Shown piece by piece: positions 46,373-55,925 of a DNA stretch of 64,000 bases. Both the position numbers and the translations under genes were made by a program. The notes under the pieces were generated by a model that did not search any database, was not told the origin of the DNA, and saw only the letters and a program-made list of their open reading frames with translations. Each line of letters opens with the position of its first letter. The stretch's first letter is position 1. The stretch lies in NCBI RefSeq assembly GCF_019704135.1, contig NZ_AP024355.1:1978001-2042000 (forward strand), given 5' to 3'. Source of the DNA: Desulfuromonas versatilis. GTDB taxonomy: Bacteria > Desulfobacterota > Desulfuromonadia > Desulfuromonadales > NIT-T3.

Positions 46373-47761
46373 ATGGGCCCGGGAAAACATTCAACAGCCT
46401 CTTCCCCACTCGCGTGGGTCATATCAACCTTGGCCTCCTCGCGCAAGGCGGTAGAGGATGTTATCATCTCTGCTGCGCCTCAGGCTTTTAAAGCGTTTTC
46501 CGGAATAATAATCTCGGTTCTGATGGCCCGTGGCTTAGGGGCGGACGGAATGGGGGAGTATGCCTTAGTAATGAGCGTTTCAAGCTTTATCCTTGGCCTG
46601 TCAGATCTGGGTATCGGGCAAACAGCCATTCGCTTTGCCTCGCGAGCCGCCGGGCAGGGAAATGTAAAGCTTCAGTTGGCTGTTCTGTGCTGGAGTTTTC
46701 ACCGGCGCATGTTTGCCGTCCTGTTGCTATGCGTGGCGGGCTTTTTCATTACTCCATTGGTCGTCGAAAAGCTTTGGCATGTAGACCATTTGACCCCCTT
46801 GGTGCGCTTGAGCCTGTTGATAGCGGTTTTTGGTGCCATCGCTGCAGTCCCGATCATATATTTCCAGTCCATCAAACGTTTTAAAATGAGTGCCTTGGTC
46901 GGGATCGGTCAAACACTTCTATTGCTGGTGGGGGTGTCGCTACTCGCTTATCTGGGCAATTGGTCGGTTAATGGGGTTATTGTCGTTACCATCCTTGCAT
47001 CGGCCTTTAGTTCCGCCATTTCTGTTTTTCTGGTGCCCAGGTCAATTTTTTTCAACCCGATGGAGGGGCGGGGGGGGGCGGCCGGGAAGGGGAAACTGAA
47101 AAACTTCTGGCTGGTTCCTGGCACGGCCTCTTCAGGGTCAGAAAATCCAGGGGTTTTCGATGGCCAATCTTTTGCCTTTTTTATGATGCTCTCATCGGTC
47201 ACGGTTCTTTTGACCATGAGGGCAGATGTCTGGCTGATGGGCCTTTTTCTAGATACGAACCAAATAGGCATCTATAGTGTCGCTACTAGACTCACTTTGC
47301 CACTGGTTATGTTGTTGGGGGCCCTCAATACCGCCCTTTGGCCCAGGGCATCATCGTTAATATGCCGGGAAGAAATCAAAAAACTGCTCAGAAAAACCTT
47401 CGGAATCAGCGTGGCCATCGCTGTGTGTGCGGTGGCTTATTCCATAGTCGCCCCCCTGTTTATTCCCTGGGTATTCGGTTCGGCGTATGAAGGGGGTATT
47501 TTGCTAGCCCAACTGTTGTGCCTCAGATATTGTATTTCGATTCTGGTGTGTCCTGTCGGCGTGATTGGCTACAGTTTCGGAATGGTTAGCGTCTACTGGT
47601 GGATAAATCTTTGTCAATTGATAGTTGTTGTGGGAATCAATATCCTGCTTCTGCCGAAAGTTGGTGTATTGGGCGCGGCTATCGCACTAATTTTAAATGA
47701 AGTTATCGGGCTTTCTTTGATTCTAAACAATATCCGGGAAAAGTTGAAGACCATATCGTGA
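46373..47761 (+). CDS. Wzx-like polysaccharide flippase
   Basis: 462 aa with about 12-14 membrane helices, beginning with the MATE/MVF-like segment SAAPQAFKAFSGIIISVLMA and ARGLGADGMGEYALV, typical of Wzx/RfbX flippases. Such proteins turn undecaprenyl-linked oligosaccharides to the periplasmic face. A loop near residues 225-245 (NPMEGRGGAAGKGKL) is encoded over a G9 run (47070-47078), a possible slippage site. Lies between wecB and five glycosyltransferase genes, which fits a Wzx-dependent glycan pathway. Confidence 0.85.
   Translation: MGPGKHSTASSPLAWVISTLASSRKAVEDVIISAAPQAFKAFSGIIISVLMARGLGADGMGEYALVMSVSSFILGLSDLGIGQTAIRFASRAAGQGNVKLQLAVLCWSFHRRMFAVLLLCVAGFFITPLVVEKLWHVDHLTPLVRLSLLIAVFGAIAAVPIIYFQSIKRFKMSALVGIGQTLLLLVGVSLLAYLGNWSVNGVIVVTILASAFSSAISVFLVPRSIFFNPMEGRGGAAGKGKLKNFWLVPGTASSGSENPGVFDGQSFAFFMMLSSVTVLLTMRADVWLMGLFLDTNQIGIYSVATRLTLPLVMLLGALNTALWPRASSLICREEIKKLLRKTFGISVAIAVCAVAYSIVAPLFIPWVFGSAYEGGILLAQLLCLRYCISILVCPVGVIGYSFGMVSVYWWINLCQLIVVVGINILLLPKVGVLGAAIALILNEVIGLSLILNNIREKLKTIS
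47070..47078. repeat. G9 homopolymer inside the flippase gene
   Basis: Nine G within the loop-coding part of the flippase gene (EGRGGAAG). Indels here would truncate the protein at about half length. Confidence 0.5.
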
Positions 47762-47813
47762 TGGATGCCTTTCCCATGGAGACCGGTTGGCTGGAGTCGA
47801 AATCGAAATTGGT

Positions 47814-48866
47814 ATGAAGGTACTTTTTGTCGCACAAAAATACTATCCCCATATTGGCGGGGTTGAAAAGCATCTTCGAGAACTTTCAACAGGATTGTTG
47901 AGAGATGGTCATACCGTCACCATCATTGTGAGAAAGCACAAAGACTCGCTTAAGAATTTCGAAAAGGTTGCGGGTGTCGACGTCATAAGATTGAAAAACA
48001 GCACCAAGGGAGTTGCGGGTAGGTTCAGCAATTGTCTCCGGGTTTTAATGAAATTGCCGGCCTTTGTAACAGCGGATGTTGTTCACTTTCACGATTACAG
48101 CGCTATGTGGTCTTGCGCCCCCATTGTATTGTTTTTAAAGCTGATTTGGAAAAGGGTTTTCATTACCTTTCATGGATGGGAGGGAGTTTTTCCTCCCAAG
48201 AAAAATGTCATTTTTAAAAGAAAAATCTGTGAAAAAATAGCCGACGGCAATATTTGCATCGGTCATTACATAACTAAATGGTACGGTACCAAACCAGACT
48301 ATGTGATTTACGGAGGGGTGCATCAAAACACTGGTCCGACCGACCAGGGCAATTATGCCGTGTATATCGGAAGGTTGGCCTCGGATACAGGGATATTCAC
48401 CTATTTAAAGGCTTGGGAAAAAATAGCCAAAGAAAATGATAATCTCAGTCTCATCATCTGTGGCGATGGGCCCTTGCGGGAAGAGCTTGAAGGCTATGCT
48501 TGTCGGAATAACCTGAACAACATTGAGTTTAAAGGGTTCCTTGTAGAAACCGAGGGGGTCCTCAGAAATGCAAAAATCGTCTTGACATCAGGTTATCTAG
48601 GAATTCTTGAGGCATTTTCCATGGGAAAGCCGGTTGTTTCCGTTTTTGACAACCAATTGAAAAAAGATTATTTAGAAATGATACCGCATTCCCGGGAGAT
48701 GATGTGGATCGCCCAAGACAGTGATGAGGTTGCGGACTGTATCAATGCTTTGTTATTGGGTCAGTCAAAAACCAGGCCGGCCTTGTCGTTTGCGCAGGAA
48801 AATAGCTGGGAACGCGTGAAGAGTTCCTATTGTGACCTGTGGGGGTGGCATGATAATCATCTGTGA
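47814..48866 (+). CDS. Glycosyltransferase, GT4-like
   Basis: 350 aa, starting at the ATG that gives MKVLFVAQKYYPHIGG. GT-B fold signs: N-terminal GGVEKHLRELSTGLL for acceptor binding, the inter-domain AVYIGRLASDTGIFTYLKAW, LIICGDGPLREELEGYA and the donor-site segment GYLGILEAFSMGKPVVS with the nucleotide-binding Glu. It transfers an activated sugar to the growing lipid-linked glycan; donor and acceptor cannot be told. It overlaps the next gene by 17 bp. A+T-rich. Confidence 0.85.
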   Translation: MKVLFVAQKYYPHIGGVEKHLRELSTGLLRDGHTVTIIVRKHKDSLKNFEKVAGVDVIRLKNSTKGVAGRFSNCLRVLMKLPAFVTADVVHFHDYSAMWSCAPIVLFLKLIWKRVFITFHGWEGVFPPKKNVIFKRKICEKIADGNICIGHYITKWYGTKPDYVIYGGVHQNTGPTDQGNYAVYIGRLASDTGIFTYLKAWEKIAKENDNLSLIICGDGPLREELEGYACRNNLNNIEFKGFLVETEGVLRNAKIVLTSGYLGILEAFSMGKPVVSVFDNQLKKDYLEMIPHSREMMWIAQDSDEVADCINALLLGQSKTRPALSFAQENSWERVKSSYCDLWGWHDNHL

Positions 48867-50019
48867 ACCGCAATGTTCCGGTTTTGAGCATGTTCCGGTA
48901 AACAGTGCATTGATAACCACGGTAAAGAAGGCATTTTCCGATGAGAAAATCCTTTTCCTGGCGGAAAAAGATCACCTTGAACAAGTCAGAGAAAACCTTT
49001 CCGACCGAGGGCTTGGCCACATAGATTTCGTGCCTGTTGCCATTGCGAACAGGCAAGGCCCCAAAATTTCGAAGGTCGTGCCAGACTTCAAGCTTTGTTA
49101 TGAAGTTTTCAAACTGGCCAGGAGAAATAAGGTTCGGAGGTTGTTGTTCTGTTCAACAACGACCTCATTCCTGTATGCAATTAAACTGTTGCAGCGATTG
49201 TATGACGACTTGAGATGCATTGTTGTTCCTCATGGAATTCTGTCTTCGGTAACCCAGTGGCCCCAAAGGCGGATCCTTGGATATCCAATGTGGTTTCGCA
49301 ATGCCCTTTTATGGTTTGACACGGGCCGCCTCAGATATTTGGTTTTGGGGGAATCAATAAGGGCTGCCCTGGTACAGCGATTCCCCAGGCTTGGCCCCCT
49401 GGTTTTCTCAATTGATCATCCCTATTTTTTCCAACCGCCCGAATCAGAAATTCTCAAAATAGATAGAGGCCTGACCTTTGGGTTTCTTGGTGTTGGGGTA
49501 AGGGCCAAGGGGATCGATTTGTTTTTCAAACTGGCCAAAGAAGTATGTTATGGTCGCGGTAACTCAAAAACACAATTTACCCTAGTCGGTTCATTGGTCG
49601 ATAGGGATATCGATGATTTTGCCTCCAGTGCCATTGTGATGCCTTCGCCAGACCAACCGCTAAGCCGGGCGGAATTTTGCACCCGCGCAAAGGCCATTGA
49701 TTACGCTCTTTTTTTTTTAGATCCAGCCGAGTATGAACTAAGAGCAAGCGGAACCTTGTTTGACGCGTTCGCCTTTTTAAAACCGATCATTGCGATTGAG
49801 AACCCCTTCTTCGATTATTATTTTCGGAAAATGGGAGACATTGGCTATCTCTGTAAGGATTATGAGGAAATGAAATCCGTTGTCCAAGAGCTTGTTAATA
49901 AGCCAGCGACCGATCGGTATTGCCGGCAGCAACATAACATTGCCCGTTGGATAAGAGAATTTAACAATGAAAATCAAGCCAGGAAGTTCGCTGAGATTGC
50001 AACAGGCATTTGGGACTGA
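48850..50019 (+). CDS. Putative glycosyltransferase (GT-B fold), family unclear
   Basis: 389 aa. The ATG at 48850 is preferred because it begins MIIICEPQCSGFEHVPVNSA, resembling related proteins; it lies inside the end of the previous gene. The pattern RCIVVPHGILSSVTQWPQRR in the N-terminal half and GLTFGFLGVGVRAKGIDLFF then FTLVGSLVDRDIDDF in the second half look like a GT-B enzyme of surface polysaccharide clusters. The usual E-x7-E is replaced by RASGTLFDAFAFLKPIIAIE, so donor binding may differ. I do not recognise the exact family. Confidence 0.65.
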   Translation: MIIICEPQCSGFEHVPVNSALITTVKKAFSDEKILFLAEKDHLEQVRENLSDRGLGHIDFVPVAIANRQGPKISKVVPDFKLCYEVFKLARRNKVRRLLFCSTTTSFLYAIKLLQRLYDDLRCIVVPHGILSSVTQWPQRRILGYPMWFRNALLWFDTGRLRYLVLGESIRAALVQRFPRLGPLVFSIDHPYFFQPPESEILKIDRGLTFGFLGVGVRAKGIDLFFKLAKEVCYGRGNSKTQFTLVGSLVDRDIDDFASSAIVMPSPDQPLSRAEFCTRAKAIDYALFFLDPAEYELRASGTLFDAFAFLKPIIAIENPFFDYYFRKMGDIGYLCKDYEEMKSVVQELVNKPATDRYCRQQHNIARWIREFNNENQARKFAEIATGIWD

Positions 50020-50077
50020 ATCGATATGAGTTACCGGAACGCAACGATTTCGGTTGTATTTTCTCCAGGCGATTGAA

Positions 50078-51253
50078 ATGAAGATGTGGATGTTTGTTGA
50101 CCCCGGTGTTTATGCCCACTCTGGATATTCCCGCCGGGTCAAGTTCGAGATTCAACTATTACGCCAGGTATTCGATGAGATTACCTTGTGGGTCCCCTTT
50201 GGGGTTGACGGTCTGGAAGAATATGAAAGCCTTGCCCAAATAAGAGACGTTGGCGCATTCCGCCCATTTTTATTGAACTTCAGAACATACACAGGCATAT
50301 TTAATAATTTCACCTTGCAAAATCAACCTCCCGACCTTATTTACGTGCAGAACCTACAAGTTGCCAATCTTATTGTTGGCCTGGTAAAAGCCAGTAAAAT
50401 TCCACTTATTTTTGATTATCATGGTCTGGTCTCAAAAGAGTACGCGATGAATGAGGTCGGCATTAAGAAGTTTATCGGTAGTAACTATTACAACATATGT
50501 GAGTCGAGAAATCTAATAGGCGCGTCTTTAATTACGGTTGTGTCGGAAAATTTTAAAAAATACCTGTTAAACAAGTACAGTGATCTCCAAGAAGAAAAGA
50601 TTGTTGTCCTGCCGATGCTGCCTGGTCTCGATTTTTTCTGTCCAACTGGTCAAGATTTTCCTGATGCAGCTGGAAGAGAAGTGTTCCAAAAAATTAAAAA
50701 TAACCCTGGTCCCAACTTTTGTTACATTGGTCAGAATCAGGAATGGCAACTTAGTGAAGAGACACTCGACTTCTATCTATCAGTAGAAAATGAATCAAAC
50801 AACTGCCTGCTGACAATTTTGAGTCATGACCAGGGGGAGTTTCGGAAATTGGTATTAAACAAAGGTCTGAAAAATGTATTGCTTTACAGTGCCCAGCATA
50901 AAATAGTACCTCATTTCTTGGAATTGATGGATTATGGTTTCGTGTTGCGTAAACCCTGTATGGTCAATTATGTGGCTTCACCGACAAAGGTTCTTGAGTA
51001 TCTTTCCTCCGGTGTCCTGCCCATTTACACCGAATCTGTCGGAGATTTCTCGGTTGCGTTGACTGCGGTCGGAGTTGGGAAACAGGTCTCTTATAAAAAC
51101 CTCCTTAAGGGGAAGGGCAGAGGCATGGAATTCGCAAAAGTCAGTGAAAAAAGCAGGGAAGAAGCAAAAAGGTTTGCATCGAGCTATGTTGATCAATACA
51201 GAAGCAATTATCTTGACCGGGTTTACCGCCTTGCGTCCGGCGGGACGCACTAA
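50078..51253 (+). CDS. Putative glycosyltransferase, GT4-like
   Basis: 391 aa from the ATG at 50078 (after CCAGGCGATTG), opening MKMWMFVDPGVYAHSGYSRR; a start two codons later is possible. N-terminal acceptor domain with LIYVQNLQVANLIVGLVKAS and IFDYHGLVSKEYAMNEVG, linker LITVVSENFKKYLLNKYS, C-terminal domain with NFCYIGQNQEW and VLRKPCMVNYVASPTKVLEY then LSSGVLPIYTES. Such a layout fits GT4. The acceptor is unknown. Strongly A+T-rich. Confidence 0.7.
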   Translation: MKMWMFVDPGVYAHSGYSRRVKFEIQLLRQVFDEITLWVPFGVDGLEEYESLAQIRDVGAFRPFLLNFRTYTGIFNNFTLQNQPPDLIYVQNLQVANLIVGLVKASKIPLIFDYHGLVSKEYAMNEVGIKKFIGSNYYNICESRNLIGASLITVVSENFKKYLLNKYSDLQEEKIVVLPMLPGLDFFCPTGQDFPDAAGREVFQKIKNNPGPNFCYIGQNQEWQLSEETLDFYLSVENESNNCLLTILSHDQGEFRKLVLNKGLKNVLLYSAQHKIVPHFLELMDYGFVLRKPCMVNYVASPTKVLEYLSSGVLPIYTESVGDFSVALTAVGVGKQVSYKNLLKGKGRGMEFAKVSEKSREEAKRFASSYVDQYRSNYLDRVYRLASGGTH

Positions 51254-51329
51254 TTGTCCCTTTTGGAGTTAATAAATCCTGGCATTTTTACAATGAAAAT
51301 ACCTTTCGAATGAAGCACATGCCAAAATA

Positions 51330-52517
51330 ATGAAGATTTGCCTATTGAACACCTTGTATCACCCCTACCGAGTAGGTGGCGCGGAAAAATCCGTGCAGGT
51401 GATTGCCGAAGGCCTTTTGGCCCAAAACCATATACCCTTTGTGATTACTGTGGGGGAGACAGACAGGGTTTTCTCTGTCGGTGGTGTCAAGGTCTATTCA
51501 CTGAAGTACACCAATCTGTATTGGCATTATCGGGACTCCCTGCAAAAAAGAGTGCTTAAGCCGTTTTGGCATTTGTTTGACATTTACAATCCCGTTATGG
51601 CCCACAAGGTCGGGAGAATTCTTGATGCAGAGAACCCAGATGTGGTTCATACCAATAATCTCGCAGGATTTTCAGTAGCTGTTTGGCCAGCGATTGAAAA
51701 AAGAGGTATTCCATTTGTCCATACCATTCGTGACCACTACCTGCTTTGCATTATGGGGATGTTTAGGAACAGGAAGAATTGCCGATCCCAATGTGGAATC
51801 TGTCAAACCTATGGATGGTTGCGGAAATATTTTTCGAAAAGAGTTAAATATGTAGTGGGAAACAGCGATTTCATTCTCAAGCAGCATGTTGAGAGCGGTT
51901 TGTTCCTCAAGGCCAAGTCGTGGGTTGTATATAACGGCTACAGGGCCAGCGGTTCTTCAATTCTCCCAACACCCAGACCTGATCGAGTTAGGTTTGGCTA
52001 TCTCGGGCGCATCACTCCGATTAAGGGGATTGATTTGCTTCTTGCCGCCTTTAATCGGTTGAACGAACCGGATACCCAATTGCTTATTGCAGGGGAGGGT
52101 AATGAACGTTATCTTCACAAGCTGAAGAAATTGGTTTCCTCTACTAAGGTACAGTATCTTGGTTATGTTAAGCCAGAGGACCTTTTTAATCAAATCAATG
52201 TATTGGTGGTGCCTTCTCTGTGGAATGAGCCCCTTGCCCGGGTCGTTTATGAAGCTTATGGCCACGGGATCCCCGTGATCACATCCGATCGAGGAGGGCT
52301 TCCGGAAATTGTAGAAGAGGGGAGAACCGGGTTTGTTTTTGATCCTGAAAAACCGCTGGCACTTGTGTCAAAAATGAAAAAATTTATAGAAGATAAGTCT
52401 CTCCCAGGGCGAATGAGAAAAGACTGTCTCAGGAAAGCTCAAGATTTCCTGCCAGAGAAAATTGTGGAAAATTATATTGAAGTGTTCCAGGCCGCGGTTA
52501 ATAAACATCTAAATTAG
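51330..52517 (+). CDS. Glycosyltransferase, GT4 family
   Basis: 395 aa and a typical GT4 enzyme. N-terminal LYHPYRVGGAEKSVQVIAEG, then VVHTNNLAGFSVAVWPAIEK and a Cys-rich loop NCRSQCGICQ. The C-terminal domain has RFGYLGRITPIKGIDLLLAA, TQLLIAGEGNERYLHKLKKL, and the donor site NEPLARVVYEAYGHGIPVIT with SDRGGLPEIVEEGRTGFVFD. It acts at the inner face of the membrane on a lipid-linked acceptor. The start ATG is 76 bp after the previous gene; no good ribosome-binding site is seen. Confidence 0.88.
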   Translation: MKICLLNTLYHPYRVGGAEKSVQVIAEGLLAQNHIPFVITVGETDRVFSVGGVKVYSLKYTNLYWHYRDSLQKRVLKPFWHLFDIYNPVMAHKVGRILDAENPDVVHTNNLAGFSVAVWPAIEKRGIPFVHTIRDHYLLCIMGMFRNRKNCRSQCGICQTYGWLRKYFSKRVKYVVGNSDFILKQHVESGLFLKAKSWVVYNGYRASGSSILPTPRPDRVRFGYLGRITPIKGIDLLLAAFNRLNEPDTQLLIAGEGNERYLHKLKKLVSSTKVQYLGYVKPEDLFNQINVLVVPSLWNEPLARVVYEAYGHGIPVITSDRGGLPEIVEEGRTGFVFDPEKPLALVSKMKKFIEDKSLPGRMRKDCLRKAQDFLPEKIVENYIEVFQAAVNKHLN

Positions 52518-52591
52518 TTCGGTTAAAGCGTACATTGTAATGGGGCCAAGGGGCCTTTCATTTCCGTTTGTTTTACGTTTTGGGAAAGATA

Positions 52592-53725
52592 ATGCTTAAT
52601 AGATTAAAAGTTGCACTCGTCCATTACTGGCTAGCGAATATGCGCGGTGGGGAAAAGGTCCTCGAAGCTTTATGTGAGATTTTTCCTCAGGCGGATGTCT
52701 ACAGTCTTGTAGTTGACCCTGATTCAATTTCAGACAAGATCACCAGCCATAACATTCGCTCCTCCTTCGTTCAAAAAATTCCCGGTGCACTAAAGCACTA
52801 TCAAAGCCTCCTCCCGCTCTACCCCATCGCCCTCGAACAGTTCGACCTGTCCGGTTACGACTTGGTCATTAGCAGCGAGTCCGGCCCGGCGAAGGGGGTC
52901 CTGACCCGGCCCGAAACCTGCCATATCTGCTATTGCCACACCCCGATGAGATACCTTTGGGACATGTACCATGACTACCGCCGCGATACGGGGTGGCTGA
53001 AACGGCTGGCCATGGTGCCGCTTGCTCATTATCTGCGGCAATGGGATCTGGCCTCTGCCTCCAGGGTCGATTATTTCGTTGCCAATTCCAGGCATGTGGC
53101 CCGACGGATCAGCAAACATTATCGGAGAAATTCCGAGGTTATTCATCCTCCAGTAGCCACCGGAGAGTTCGGTCTGGCCGACGAGCAGGGTGACTTTTAC
53201 CTGATGGTCGGGCAGTTGGTTAAATACAAGCGCCCCGACCTGGCGGTGGAGGCATTTTCGCGTCTTGGCAAGCCTCTGGTTGTGATCGGAGAGGGGGAGG
53301 AACTGGGACGGCTCAAAGGGCTGGCGGGCCCTTCAGTGAAGTTTCTTGGCCGCCAGCCTTTTTCGGTAATCAAGGATCACTATGCCCGCTGCAGGGCGTT
53401 TATCTTTCCCGGGGAGGAGGATTTCGGGATCACTCCGGTGGAGGCTCAGGCCTCCGGTCGACCAGTGATTGCCTTCGCCCGCGGTGGGGCTCTCGAGACG
53501 GTTGTCGACGGGGAAACAGGATTTTTTTTCGCCGAGCCTACGGTTGAAAGCCTGAATGAAGCAATTTTGAAATTCGAAACCCTGGCGGATAGCTTTGATC
53601 CTCGCCGTATCCGCGAACATAGTCTTGCTTTTGACAAGTCCGTTTTCAATGAAAAAATCAGGAGCTTCATTGATGCCCGCGTTGCCGAGCATTTTGAAAA
53701 GTTCCGGGGGGCTGGCTCGAAGTGA
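52592..53725 (+). CDS. Glycosyltransferase, WbaZ-like (mannosyltransferase family)
   Basis: 377 aa starting at the ATG after GGGAAAGAT. Motifs: VALVHYWLANMRGGEKVLEA, SSESGPAKGVLTRPETCHIC, HTPMRYLWDMYHDYRRDTGW, then YLMVGQLVKYKRPDLAVEAF and the donor site PGEEDFGITPVEAQASGRPV. This is the WbaZ-like family that often adds mannose or a related sugar early in glycan assembly. The first roughly 200 bp are A+T-rich like the island, and from about 52,790 the G+C content and codon use become those of the flanking genome, so the gene may be a recombinant junction. It overlaps the next gene by 4 bp. Confidence 0.87.
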   Translation: MLNRLKVALVHYWLANMRGGEKVLEALCEIFPQADVYSLVVDPDSISDKITSHNIRSSFVQKIPGALKHYQSLLPLYPIALEQFDLSGYDLVISSESGPAKGVLTRPETCHICYCHTPMRYLWDMYHDYRRDTGWLKRLAMVPLAHYLRQWDLASASRVDYFVANSRHVARRISKHYRRNSEVIHPPVATGEFGLADEQGDFYLMVGQLVKYKRPDLAVEAFSRLGKPLVVIGEGEELGRLKGLAGPSVKFLGRQPFSVIKDHYARCRAFIFPGEEDFGITPVEAQASGRPVIAFARGGALETVVDGETGFFFAEPTVESLNEAILKFETLADSFDPRRIREHSLAFDKSVFNEKIRSFIDARVAEHFEKFRGAGSK

Positions 53726-55128
53726 GGCGGCAAATAAGGATATTTTTCAGTCTGGTCGCCGCTGACCTGCTGGGGCTCTCGATGGCGGTGGTCCTGGGTG
53801 TGACCTTCCGCCAGCTCGTTCTGCCTCATCTTTCCAATATTTTTCAAACCGATCCTGCATGGCGGGTTGAATACCTCTGGCTTTTGGTGATCGGCGTTGG
53901 CGTTTTCGCCTATGACGGTCTCTACTGGCGTCGCCATACCGCCTGGGAGGAATTGCGGCACCTGTTGCGCAGCGTTTCCATTGCCTTGATCCTGTTTCTC
54001 GCCGTCATGACCATCATGAAGCGGGGGGCCGATGTTTCGCGTCCCGCCCTGATTATTGCCTGGATTGCCGCTCCCGGGATTCTGGTCGGCTTGCGGATCT
54101 GGGTCAAGCGGCACCTGCTGGCCAGAAGTTCTTTCTGGCCTCGGCGGATTCTTGTTGCCGGGGCGGGTGCCGAGGCCGCCCGGGTTGCCAGTCATTTGAA
54201 GCATTTTCCTGAGTTGGGATATGAGCTGGTTGGCTATCTGGGCAGTGAAGCAACGGCCCCGGGCATGCCCGGAACACATTATGGGGCGCTGGACGATCTG
54301 GAGTCGGTGGTTGCCTCCCAGCGCATTGATGAATTGATCATTGCCCTCCCGGGAGAATCCCGTATCACGCAGTTCGATTTATTGAAGCGAGCCGAGGGGC
54401 TTGTCCCGCGGGTTTCGGTACTTCCGGAGCTTTTTGACGCGGACAAGCTCAATGTCGACGTGGAGAAGGTTGAGAGGTACTTTTTTCTGTCCTTCCAGAA
54501 CAATTTAATGAAGAGGTCGAACCGGTACCTAAAAAGTGCTTTTGAAATATTGACAATTCTGGTAACTGTTCCTTTTTGGGGAGGGATGCTACTCGCCCTG
54601 AGTGTGGCAACCAAGGTGACTTCTCCCGGTCCAGTGTTTTTTCGGCAGAAACGGATTGGCGCCGGCGGAGGGGATTTCTGGTGCTATAAATTTCGCACCA
54701 TGGTGATTGACGCTGATGAGCGGTTAAGTCGATACCTTGCCGAAAATCCTGCGGCTCAACGGGAATGGCTGGCCGAGCGGAAGTTGAAGGATGACCCGCG
54801 AATCACCCCGATCGGCCGTATCCTGCGAAAAACGAGTCTTGACGAGTTGCCCCAGATGTTAAACGTCCTCATGGGAGAAATGAGTCTGGTCGGCCCTCGC
54901 CCCATAGTTGTGGACGAAATCGAAAAGTATGGAGATTACTTTTCCTACTATAAGGCGGTGTGTCCGGGCATATCCGGCCTGTGGCAGGTGAGTGGGCGAA
55001 ACGACATCGACTACCAGCAGCGGGTGATGCTCGATACTTTTTACGTTCGAAACTGGTCCCTCTGGCTTGATTTCATGATTTTGCTGAAAACCATTCCTGC
55101 CGTACTGAAAAAAGACGGCGCCTATTGA
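53722..55128 (+). CDS. Undecaprenyl-phosphate hexose-1-phosphate transferase (WbaP/WcaJ-like)
   Basis: 468 aa from a GTG that overlaps the preceding stop. Several N-terminal membrane helices, a CoA-binding-like Rossmann domain ([20 protein letters not shown]), then the bacterial sugar transferase domain with [56 protein letters not shown] and [13 protein letters not shown]. It attaches the first sugar phosphate to the lipid carrier and so initiates the glycan made by the neighbouring transferases. G+C content is back to the genomic level. Confidence 0.93.
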   Translation: MRRQIRIFFSLVAADLLGLSMAVVLGVTFRQLVLPHLSNIFQTDPAWRVEYLWLLVIGVGVFAYDGLYWRRHTAWEELRHLLRSVSIALILFLAVMTIMKRGADVSRPALIIAWIAAPGILVGLRIWVKRHLLARSSFWPRRILVAGAGAEAARVASHLKHFPELGYELVGYLGSEATAPGMPGTHYGALDDLESVVASQRIDELIIALPGESRITQFDLLKRAEGLVPRVSVLPELFDADKLNVDVEKVERYFFLSFQNNLMKRSNRYLKSAFEILTILVTVPFWGGMLLALSVATKVTSPGPVFFRQKRIGAGGGDFWCYKFRTMVIDADERLSRYLAENPAAQREWLAERKLKDDPRITPIGRILRKTSLDELPQMLNVLMGEMSLVGPRPIVVDEIEKYGDYFSYYKAVCPGISGLWQVSGRNDIDYQQRVMLDTFYVRNWSLWLDFMILLKTIPAVLKKDGAY

Positions 55129-55142
55129 TTGGAGAATCCGCT

Positions 55143-55925
55143 TTGCCCCCCATCTACTATCTCGCCCTCGGCTTCGCTTTCACCCTCGGCGCCTGTATAG
55201 GCTCCTTTCTCAACGTCTGCATCTACCGCATCCCCGCCGGCGAATCGATCGTATCGCCGCCGTCGCGCTGCCCGAATTGCGGGGCGGGGATCCGCTGGTA
55301 TCAGAACATCCCCATCCTCAGTTATCTGCTTCTTGGCGGCAAGTGTGCCTCGTGCAAAGTACGGATTTCTCCACGCTACCCTTTGGTCGAGGCCCTGACC
55401 GGCCTGCTCTTTGTCCTGGTGCTTTATTATTTCGGCATCAGTTGGGCAACCCCCGTGTATTGGCTGTTCGTTGCGACGCTGGTTGTCATCACTTTCATCG
55501 ATCTGGATCACCAGATCATCCCCGACGTGATCAGCCTGCCGGGGATTCCGATCGGTTTTGCCTGCTCCTTCGCCATCCCCTGGATCTCCTGGAGCGACTC
55601 CCTGCTGGGAATCCTTATCGGGGGGGGGAGTCTGTTTCTGGTGGCATTCGTTTACGAACTGTTGACCAAGAAAGAGGGGATGGGGGGCGGGGACATCAAG
55701 CTGCTGGCCATGCTGGGGGCCTTCCTCGGCTGGAAGGCGGTGCTGCCGATCATCTTTATCAGTTCGCTGTTGGGTTCGCTGGTCGGGGTGCCGGTGATGC
55801 TGCTCAAGAAGGCTGACAGCAAGCTGGCGATACCGTTCGGGCCGTTCCTGGCTGCCGGGGCGCTGATCTTCCTGTTCTGGGGAAGGGCCATAATACACTG
55901 GTATCTGTCATTTTTTGTCACCTAG
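55143..55925 (+). CDS. pilD: Prepilin peptidase / N-methyltransferase PilD
   Basis: 260 aa from a TTG that follows GGAG by 8 bp, giving MPPIYYLALGFAFTLGACIG; an earlier TTG overlapping the previous stop is possible. The N-terminal domain has two Cys pairs (CPNC 43-46, CASC 68-71) of the methyltransferase zinc site. Catalytic Asp residues are in FIDLDHQIIPD and GGGDIKLLAMLGAF, within about eight membrane helices. PilD cleaves and N-methylates PilA and all the minor pilins in this window. A G9 run lies inside (55620-55628). Confidence 0.95.
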   Translation: MPPIYYLALGFAFTLGACIGSFLNVCIYRIPAGESIVSPPSRCPNCGAGIRWYQNIPILSYLLLGGKCASCKVRISPRYPLVEALTGLLFVLVLYYFGISWATPVYWLFVATLVVITFIDLDHQIIPDVISLPGIPIGFACSFAIPWISWSDSLLGILIGGGSLFLVAFVYELLTKKEGMGGGDIKLLAMLGAFLGWKAVLPIIFISSLLGSLVGVPVMLLKKADSKLAIPFGPFLAAGALIFLFWGRAIIHWYLSFFVT

